From: Erythrobasidium yunnanense
Taxonomy: Eukaryota > Basidiomycota > Cystobasidiomycetes > Erythrobasidiales > Erythrobasidiaceae
Direction: 5' to 3'
Assembly: GCA_001600175.1 (NCBI GenBank)
Contig: BCJC01000008.1
Location: forward strand, 870,781-934,780
Length of the DNA stretch: 64,000 nucleotides
This document shows positions 56,767-64,000 of this stretch, piece after piece. Numbering within the stretch: the stretch's first letter is position 1; every line of letters begins with the position of its first letter. The notes beneath the pieces are model-generated. The model searched no databases. It saw only the letters and a program-made list of their open reading frames with translations, and was not told the origin of the DNA. Both the position numbers and the translations under genes were made by a program.

Positions 56767-58141
56767 ATGGTCGTAAATGCAGAAGACCTGGCCAACGACG
56801 AGCAGGACGAAGCTACGATATCACCATCTGCGCAAGAAGCTGTCCTCGACACGCTCGTCGCAGCTCGAGCTGTTTCGACATCGACTTCAACGCCAAGAAG
56901 CTCCAAATGGAGGGCAAACAGGATCATCGGGCGTGTTGTTCCTTTTCTGCTATCTGCATTCATACTCTCAGGATGGCACTACGTATCTACCGTACTTCGT
57001 GAGCTGACACCTTCCCTATCTTCGGCGACCTCTTTTGCGTGTCGAAAGTATTCAGTTTCTGAATCTGCATGTGTTTCTGCCCATCTTCCACTGCTCAGCT
57101 CCATACCTGTATGCATCGCGCTCGCCTACCTACGCCCGCCTCTATCTCGCGACCGAGAATACAATGATCGCGATGCTCTACGGTTTATTCCTCTATATCT
57201 GGTTCACGCCACACACGCACTCAAATCCACTTTTCGCACCTCCTGCAGAGATTCGCTCGAGATCTGTCATCTACGAATGCATCGACTCTCAAGGCGATAC
57301 CGCACAATGCTGGCAGGATAATTGCAATGGCCGCTGGCTTCCTCAGCGTGCAAGGCACTGCAAAGACTGTCGAACTTGCAGAGAAGAGTATGACCACTGC
57401 TGTCCTTGGTTCGGACCAAACTGTATATCGCGGGACACTTTGAAAGCGTTCATCTTTTTCTTAGCGCTCGTGACACCGGTTATCGCTTTAGGTGTGTGGG
57501 AACTCGGACATATCGCAATAGTCAATAGCAAAGTCGTAGTGCGGCAAGTTTGGGAGTCCGACGCTTTACATGCGAACTGGTGGAATCGCTACTACTCCTG
57601 GACGAGAGGACCTATCTTTCGATGGGGAGGAGGTATCCTTCTCTGCTACTACTACTACACACCCTCCTCGAAATCTCCAGCTTCCCATAACATGCCCCCG
57701 CCCTCGGTTGGCCCGCTTATATGGACATGCGTTGGTACACTTCTGGCCACGCTCACCTTCGTGCTGATGTGCGTAACGCTCCAGAATGTCATACAAGGGA
57801 CAAGCACGCTCGAGATCGAGCGAGCTAAATTTCGACGGCTCTCCGACTATAACAGCCAGGATATACTGGTTTGGATGCCCGATGAACCTGTTCAACTCGA
57901 TCACGAGGGTCGTGCAGCTGGTCATACAGTCAGTATTCCCCGAGATGTAAGATTGTATGACTTCGGTGCTCCTCGAAACTTGCAAATACTCTTCGGTGAG
58001 AAGGCCTGGCAGTGGTTCGGCAAGTCGAGAAGCAAGACGTTCGAACGTCTCGACGTAGCTGATGTATTGAGGCAGTTCCGTGGCGCATTGTATGCCAGCC
58101 TACCTGGTCGATCAACCGTACTAAGCTCGAGCCTTACATGA
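56767..58141 (+). CDS. DHHC-family protein S-acyltransferase with DHCC active site
   Basis: Integral-membrane palmitoyltransferase family. Start ATG 56767 (MVVNAEDLANDEQDEATISP). First helix RVVPFLLSAFILSGWHY; second region TENTMIAMLYGLFLYIWF; then the Cys-rich domain CWQDNCNGRWLPQRARHC, KDCRTCREEYDHCCPWFGPN, CISRDTLKAFIFF; helices LALVTPVIALGVWELG and VGTLLATLTFVLMCVTLQNV, followed by IQGTSTLEIER (TTxE-like) and a tail with RLYDFGAPRNLQILFGEKAW, reminiscent of the PaCCT element. The usual Asp-His-His-Cys is Asp-His-Cys-Cys here; reading frame and codons (GAC CAC TGC TGT) are unambiguous at 57391-57402. An intron around 56997-57060 is needed; its acceptor is uncertain. Divergent from the ACS-like gene, 144 bp apart. 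Pfa5-like placement is tentative. Confidence 0.86.
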
Positions 58142-58539
58142 AACGCCAATAAATCGCCAGATCTAAGCATTGGCCTAGCGAAACACATTCATACCAAGCA
58201 TATCCAGAAGGGTCCTGAGAGGCAGGAAACCCAAGCGCAAATTGCGGCCCGTGGTCCATAAGATTCTGGCTCAACCCTCGCGGAACCGTAGATACAAGGC
58301 GCAGGTCATCCGCGACATCAAACACGACTGGCATCAGTAGGCTCATAACAATCATGGAGAGGAAGCCCGTGACAAAGTTGGCTCGAAACGAAGATAGCAT
58401 TTCAGAGCATAAGCTACGGAGCCGGAAGCTGGTAGAAAAGGACAAAGGAGCACCAATAAGAAGAAGACGAAGGAAGATGAAGTATCAAAGCTAAGATGTA
58501 GAGTTCAAAGGCTGCCGAAGGCCGTTTCTAGCCTGGCGA
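58142..58539. other. Convergent 3' stretch with one doubtful small frame
   Basis: Between the DHHC-type gene stop (+) and CHRD gene stop (-). A minus-strand frame of 103 codons (58134-58445) begins MSFSTSFRLRSLCSEMLSSF with a hydrophobic stretch GFLSMIVMSLLMPVVF. It overlaps the last 8 bases of the DHHC-type gene. No homology cue; probably chance, could be a small membrane protein. Confidence 0.3.
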
Positions 58540-59568
58540 TTACTTTGACCACCAAACTTGCTTGATCTGTCCCCTGATGGCACCAGCCGGATAAGCAGTG
58601 GTATGGACATCTGCGAAGAAGCCGAGCTCATGTGCAAGCGACTCGAACTTGTAAAGTGAGAAGTTGTTGCCGGTATCGACTGTTGGATAAGACCCTAAAT
58701 CAAAACTGGTCCTGCAAGCGAAAGAATAGGAGCCTTACCACCAGTGTTACCAGAGACGTCGGTACCGGTCAAGCCAGTCTTGAAAGGTCCTTGAATGCAT
58801 CCGTACGAAATGCGGACCTTGCCAGTTCCGGTAGGGTTGGGGAAGGCGATACGGGGAGGGCCAGCTTTACCGGCTGGAGCCTGGTGGATGTGACTGGGGA
58901 AGAGATAGGAAAGGTTTGGTCAGTCCTGAGTAGTCTTCGAGCGCGTGAAGAAGGTCATCCGTACGTAGCGGTCGAGGCAGGGCTGACATAGTCGCCGGTC
59001 ACTCCAACGAGTGTGATGTTATAGCAGATGAGCTCGGTGTAAGCGTTGACTGTAGGCGGAAGCATGCGAAACAGGTCAGATCCGATGAGGCAGGACATGG
59101 GCATGACACAGATCTTGAATCAGACGCGAGCTTACCTCCGAAGTGGTAGTATCCTACTGCGCCTGGCTGCCCATCAACTCTGCTACCGTTGTTGGCGATA
59201 CTTCAACAACGCCAATCAGCAAGGCCCGTCTACGCGGCGGCCGTAAAACGCTTACACCTGATCAGGAGTGGCCTTTGCATAATGCTTTGAGGTGAAGTGG
59301 AATGCTATTTGAAGCAAAGCTCAGTCGCTGTTGGGCTGCAGATCCGAAAAGATCGAGCTTACGGTACCTGCGGAGGCAGAGGCGGCATCGTCAGTCTTAT
59401 GAACGAACTTATACGGATAGAGGAAACGTACGAGTTCAGTCCTTCGAGCTCCATGGCCGGGTTGTTAACGTATGGCTTGGCCTCGGGGCACTTCTTGCCA
59501 TCGTTGAGGGGAGAAGCGGCTGACAGACCGGCGAGTCCAGCGACTGCGAGAGCGATGAATGACTTCAT
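58540..59568 (-). CDS. Secreted CHRD-domain protein
   Basis: Signal peptide MKSFIALAVAGLAGLSAAS, then PLNDGKKCPEAKPYVNNPAM and ELEGLNS. After short exons come FTSKHYAKATPDQ, IANNGSRVDGQPGAVGYYHF, VNAYTELICYNITLVGVTGD, SHIHQAPAGKAGPPRIAFPN, GKVRISYGCIQGPFKTGLTG, YKFESLAHELGFFADVHTTA and YPAGAIRGQIKQVWWSK, to TAA at 58540-58542. The HIHQAPAGKAGP and VHTxxYPAGAIRGQI motifs are the CHRD fold signature (chordin-repeat). Cleavage probably follows SAAS. One N-glycosylation site (NIT) and one Asn-Gly-Ser site. Exons 2-3 are very short and their exact edges are uncertain. Fungal CHRD proteins are secreted or wall-associated with unknown ligand. Confidence 0.82.
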
Positions 59569-60434
59569 GTTGATGATAGAGAAGTGCTAAATGAGTGTGG
59601 TGTAAAGAGCGTGGGTCTGGTCTGAGAACTGGGAAGGAGGGCTTGGGATGAAGAAAGGAAAGAGGGAGAGAAGGGCAGTAGAGGATGCTGCTTTATACTG
59701 CTGGGCCTGTGTAAACAGTGCTGCCGGCTTGCATTTAGGGCTTCATGTTTTGCTTGGCTCGTGCCTCAGGTCCTCTGAGTTCAGTGAGATTGCCCAGCAA
59801 CCCCTAAGCGCGTTATTAGATGATCAGCACTCTGTTGTTTGTCAATCATTGTCAATTCACACTTGGTAGATTAGCAGGCCTTGTGTCATTCCTCACTTCA
59901 CTTGGCGGCTTTTCAGTAAGGCACGCCCAAGGCTGATGGCTGATCAGTGGGCAGCAGGGAAAGGGAAGCAGAGTGAAGAGTGTTGTTGTTTTTCAGACCG
60001 ACGAGATACTCGTATCTTATGCGAAGGAAGGCACTATTCGAGATGGTAGGAAGACAAGACGAGACAGGCCGGGCCCAGATGGCCGAGGACATTCGTCCGA
60101 ACGCGCGCGTGCGTAGCAAATCCATACGCGCGTCCTATACCGTAGAGCCTTCACGGGTATCTGGTTGAGCTTTCGACACAAGCTGCCAAAATTAGCTTGT
60201 TCAGAACCCACGCATACAAGACCGATGAGACCGCTGGAGACTGTCAGAGTACAGGGATTCAAACATTGGAGCGTGGGTTTTGACTCGATTTTGCGTGAGA
60301 TTGTAATTCAAGAATCAAAGGTTGGGAGGAAAGATGCGCGCAGGAATGCGAAGGCGCTCGAGTTGCATAGCAATATACAACAACAGAAGCAGATGAGCAG
60401 CTACATATTAACGATTCCTTTGCGGCCATGGCTA
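59569..60434. other. Intergenic region: CHRD promoter and APN2 3' side
   Basis: 866 bp between the CHRD start and the APN2 stop, both on the minus strand. Contains the TATA-like element listed separately. Various short frames (59913-60262, 60165-60524) show no protein family features; I see no RNA gene or repeat. Confidence 0.4.
59691..59697 (-). promoter_or_regulatory. TATA-box candidate for the CHRD gene
   Basis: Reads TATAAAG on the minus strand, 123-129 bp upstream of the start codon at 59568, a normal distance for a strongly expressed fungal secreted-protein gene. Inferred from position and sequence only. Confidence 0.4.
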
Positions 60435-62842
60435 TCACCCATGACCTGGCGTCAATTTCTTCTTTTTCGAAGCAGGCGCGACCGGAGCTTGTCGTTTTAT
60501 ATCGCTTTCCCATCTGCAGGTTGATTGTCAGCTTCGTATTTGCAAACAAGTCTCGCGACTCACTTGAAGTAGTTGCATCGGAACTCAGGGTTGACATCCT
60601 CTTTCTTGGTTCCGGACTTTTCGTAGCCTTCTCCGACTGGACGGTTGCATAGCCAGAATACGCGGCCTTTGTTTAGTCCAGCTTGTTAGTCACAGCATAG
60701 TCAGCAAGGGATTCTATCTGGAGTAGATTGTGGCTTACATTTATTGACTGTCCACTGCTTGCATGGCTCGCCGTGCATCGTGCATAGCGGAGGTACTTTT
60801 GCTGTAAAGATCGATGACCAAGCCGAAGATGCTTGTCCATTGCCTATACTCGCACTCTCGACATCCTGCCATGTTCCATTCACTCAGCAATGAAGCGCGC
60901 AGGTCAAGGGCATGGCTTACCCTTCGTATCGACTCCTCGTCTTCACCTCCACCGTTCTCGCTCGGACTGTCTTTCCTCTTCTTGCCCTTCTTAGGCGAAC
61001 TACTACGCGCGCGAGAACCGCTCTGCGCTTTGTCCTGGAGCGAGGCTATACTTTCATCCTCCAGTATCTCCGGCGAATCGCCATCGTCCGTCGATATATG
61101 CGTCGTCTCCCGTTCCCTTGTCTCTCCGCTCCCATCTTCCTCTTCTTCCTTGGCTTTTCCTTTACCTTTCTTGCTTTTACTTGACTTGTCCTTCTTCTCC
61201 TTGTCTGCTTTCTTCGGTTTAGGCTTTGTCGGAGGAGGCATGAAGAAGCCAGCTAAGGTCTGTTGCCCATTTTTGGTTTTCTTTTTCGAGAATTTGGCTT
61301 CGGCCGCGCTTGAAGATGGGCCAGCTGTTGACGAAGAGCGCGTGTGCTGAAGACTAGCCTTCCTGTCTTCACCGTCGGAGGCTGTGTCTGAATCGTTCAA
61401 GGTGAGATCGATGGAAGGTGATTCGGGTGGAGCGATTGTCGCAGCGGAAGTGGAGGTTTCTGATGCTGTGTTGATGATAGGCCGAGATGCAGGAGATGTC
61501 GAAGCCTCTGCAGAAGCTAAGGAAGCAGGTATCGGAGCGGAGGCGGAAGGAGCTGAGACTGCGGTCTTGTTATCCGTAGCTGCTGACTGCGCAGGCACAC
61601 CGTTACTCTTACCCTTGGCTTTATCTGCTACCGGAGGAGGTGGAGTTTGCGATAGTCCTTTTTTGCCAAAGAAATTGCTGAGCAGGCGTTGTTCCGACCC
61701 AAATTCGGGATAAAACTTTGCAGCCAGTTTAGGAGGGTCAGGAGGTGTTGCTCCTTCATCCTTACTTCTGCCAGGTGGATTGATGTAATCCCACAAGTGG
61801 AGAACCTTTCCGCTCTCAGTAGTGATGGACTCGTGAAAGTCTGCTATCACAGGACAGTGATCTGACCCTATGATATGCGGACATATCTCACACGTCTTGA
61901 TCCATGGCAGCAAGCCTGGCGTAGCTAGTATATAGTCGATTCTAGTTCCATAGTTTGTCTCTCTTGCATTGATGCGCGTCTCCCAATGCGTAAACATGCT
62001 CTTTCTTTCCGGGTAGAAATGCCGACCTAGATCTACCATCGACCCTTTTGGACCGATGAACTCGTTGAACCACTTGCGTGCCGGATGATGCTCAAACCCT
62101 CCGTATGGTGATTCGCTTGCTCGTTTCACAGGATCGCAGTGATCTATCGGTTTCGAGCAGATATTCATGTCGCCCACTGCGACTACTTGTCGGCCTGCCT
62201 TGATTAGATTCAAGATCCGCGCTTCAAGCATCGCGTTGAAAGCTAGCTTGAAGTCTAGGCGTTCTTCATTGGTCTCATTCGGACAGTATAGGTTTATAAG
62301 AACGAAGAGCCCCAGATCAACCATCGTAGTTCGGCCTTCCAGATCGATAGTTTTGACATCCTGCATATTTAGAGCTATGCTAGCAGGTGACAATGCACCT
62401 TCTATCGATTCTTCCTGGCTGGGTACCGGCTTCCGGTCCAAGGGTAGCATGCCCGAAAGACCTTCCTCGGCTTTTACAGGGACTATTGTAGACCGCTTTG
62501 TGAATATACATGTTCCAGAATAGCCTTTCTCGGGTTTGCGGGAGTAGGAGGAGAAGAATGAATCATAGGAAGGGAGAACAGCCATGCCGCGGTCGACTTG
62601 CTTTCGAGTGATCTTGGTTTCTGGAAGTATCACAGTCAACAGCCGCATCTTGCGACTGGAGACGATTCTCACCCTGAAAGCAGATGATGTCGGCTCCCAG
62701 CTCATTCAGGATGGCTTCATAGGTCTTTAGGGTATTCCAGCTGGCCGTTGAGCGTCAATCATGTTCGCAGGATCATCGTGTTATGCTTGTCATTTCCTCA
62801 CGGGTTGTACTGCAGCAATGTCTTTATGCCGTTCTGTGACAT
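60435..62842 (-). CDS. APN2: AP endonuclease 2 with PIP box and GRF zinc finger
   Basis: Class II AP endonuclease of the ExoIII/EEP fold for abasic-site and 3'-end repair. The first exon MSQNGIKTLLQYNP splices to WNTLKTYEAILNELGADIIC-FQ and on to ETKITRKQVDRGMAVLPSYD. Catalytic motifs: GYSGTCIFTK, VAVGDMNICSKPIDHCDP, NYGTRIDYILAT, HIIGSDHCPVIADF. A Ser/Ala-rich linker leads to a PCNA-binding box, KNGQQTLAGFFMPP (QxxLxxFF), then a Lys-rich segment, and the C-terminal GRF finger split over three exons: PPLCTMHGEPCKQWTVNK, GLNKGRVFWLCNRPVG and NPEFRCNYFK. The last exon WESDIKRQAPVAPASKKKKL ends at TGA 60435-60437. Layout matches human APE2 and S. pombe Apn2. Divergent from the Sds3-like gene, 190 bp apart. 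Confidence 0.94.
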
Positions 62843-63032
62843 CGCAGCGCGTCAGTTCTTTCTGGGATATCGTGGCTTCTTCTGCAGTGAGATCTGACGA
62901 ACGACGTTCCATGTCATGATACGCATATTGTGCGAAGACTACGCTGTTCTTCTAGCTGGATCATGTCATTTCTGCAAGTCGTGACACATTCAAGGGCTTT
63001 CTCTTTCCTTTCAATCACTTTCTGAGGATATT

Positions 63033-64000
63033 ATGGACCCTTGGACAGCAGCAGGGCCATCATCATCATCAGCAGTAGACAGCGTACGAGTCCCCATGGA
63101 TCCAAACGAGAGCAAACGCGAGAAGCGCCGGCGCGAGATGGTCGAGCGAGTAGAGCGACTTCGACGGGACACCATCGACAGAAAGGACGCCATCTATGCT
63201 GATCTACAAGGATCATTCAACCTCTCTCTGGGCGCTATGCTGTCCCATCCTGATCCAAACCATCCAGAATACCTCCTCCGGCTGTTTGCCCACTCGACGC
63301 AGAGAGATGCAGACATCCTAGCTGCAAGGTTGGAAGCAGCATACGCTAAAGAGACTGCTGAACAACTCTATCATAACGAGGTGGAGCGAGTGGAGGACGA
63401 GTATGAAGCTGCAAAGAAAGCTATAAAGGATAAACTCCTAGAAGCATGCGATGAGCGCGCAAAGAAGCTCAGAGAGGATAAAGACAGCTTGGAACTCGCT
63501 GGATTGGGAGATATGCTGGATGCAGGACATGCCAAACACGCTACGAGGCGGAGAGGCAATCTGGCGGCAGCTACCCCTAATGGGACAAACCAAGGTGAGC
63601 TCGACTAACTTTTTAGTATACTGTTTGCTGACTATCTAGATGCTGTTACAGGCGTCGGCATATCAGGCATTGCGCTGCCTCCCCAAGATCCACACTCGCA
63701 CATGGGATCGCCAGCAATGGGCCATTCTTCCTCCTCGACAGGTCTCGCAGCCGGCTCCAGTTCATTACAGCCCAATCTATCCTCCGCACACATATCCGAT
63801 CCATTCACATACTCCCTCCTACCCGCCTCACCAGCATTAGCGAACAACGCTCTGCATCCATCTATGCTCATGCTCCAACCTAATTCAGTCGCGCTTCTCC
63901 AGTCTCTGAAACAAGGAGCACACTCCCATCGTACGACAGGAGGACGTACGAAAGCTGGTTATCCTCCAAGCGGACTCGTTATCCCGCCTGGAACGTATGC
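63033..64000 (+). CDS. SDS3: Sds3-like subunit of the Rpd3L histone deacetylase complex, 5' part
   Basis: Truncated by the window end. MDPWTAAGPSSSSAVDSVRV leads into the Sds3/BRMS1-type coiled coil: REKRRREMVERVERLRRDTI, DRKDAIYADLQGSFNLSLGA, MLSHPDPNHPEYLLRLFAHS, TQRDADILAARLEAAYAKET, YHNEVERVEDEYEAAKKAIK, then KLLEACDERAKKLREDKDSL. An intron (GTGAGC...CTAG, 63595-63640) follows NGTNQ, and exon 2 starts DAVTGVGISGIALPP, Ser/Pro/His-rich. Sds3 bridges Sin3 and Rpd3 in nuclear gene repression. The C-terminal conserved part lies outside the window. Confidence 0.83.

Noticed and set aside
52708-58141. P450, acyl-CoA-synthetase-like and acyltransferase genes as a biosynthetic cluster
   Set aside because: No backbone synthase, transporter or regulator is adjacent; the acyl-CoA-synthetase-like protein looks inactive and DHHC enzymes act on proteins.
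58134-58445. Small membrane protein gene on the minus strand
   Set aside because: Lies in a convergent 3' region, overlaps the stop of the neighbouring gene and has no recognisable feature; kept only as a note.

Overview
The window is a gene-dense piece of nuclear DNA from a fungus, most likely a basidiomycete with a compact genome. It holds about 28 protein genes in 64 kb. Most are split by many introns of roughly 45-100 nt, with donors GTGCG/GTGAG/GTATG/GTAAG and acceptors CAG/TAG. Supporting gene types are a CBS-PB1 (Mug70-like) protein, a Zap1-type zinc regulator, a dysferlin-domain (Mug65-like) protein, a YANK kinase and fungal KGG-motif stress proteins. Base composition looks close to half G+C. 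I cannot place it below phylum, and the phylum itself is inferred. I saw no rRNA, tRNA, CRISPR array or transposon.

Layout. 1-6968: 3' part of RNA polymerase III subunit RPC2 (+), the ER mannosyltransferase ALG3 (-), V-ATPase subunit a (+). 7337-13038: an unrecognised gene, a CBS/PB1 membrane protein and a Pho86/GNAT-like ER membrane protein (all -). 13484-18150: ankyrin protein, alpha/beta hydrolase and dysferlin-domain protein (all +). 18279-24265: FHIT, a KGG-motif stress protein, Mediator MED6, an unresolved stretch, a basic low-complexity protein on + and a second KGG-motif paralog. 24772-28829: cytosolic GH3 beta-glucosidase with PA14 insert (-), facing away from mitoribosomal bS6m (+). 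29589-33428: glutamate 5-kinase (-) and a YANK/STK32 kinase (+). 34153-42297: cohesin subunit SA (-), sharing a 99-bp intergenic region with an unknown 800-residue protein (+). 42873-49353: exportin-T (-) and a Zap1-like regulator (+) whose 5' ends appear to overlap. 49897-54588: four-TM protein (-), SYF2 splicing factor (+), cytochrome P450 (+). 54657-58141: an acyl-CoA-synthetase-like membrane protein with a lost ATP-binding motif (-) and a DHHC-type acyltransferase with a DHCC active site (+). 58540-64000: secreted CHRD protein (-), APN2 DNA-repair nuclease (-) and the start of an Sds3-like Rpd3L subunit (+).

Most of this is ordinary housekeeping content, and I found no multigene system I would call undescribed. 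Neighbours are linked mainly by shared divergent promoters (GH3/bS6m, SA/unknown, exportin-T/Zap1, four-TM/SYF2, ACS-like/DHHC, APN2/Sds3), not by pathway. The best leads are protein variants (DHCC acyltransferase, decayed adenylating enzyme, unknown partner of cohesin), the KGG paralog pair, and splicing architecture: consecutive 19-29 nt micro-exons through catalytic motifs, and two GC-AG introns. Exon ends were inferred by eye from reading frame and family conservation; coordinates given for spliced genes are the outer start and stop.
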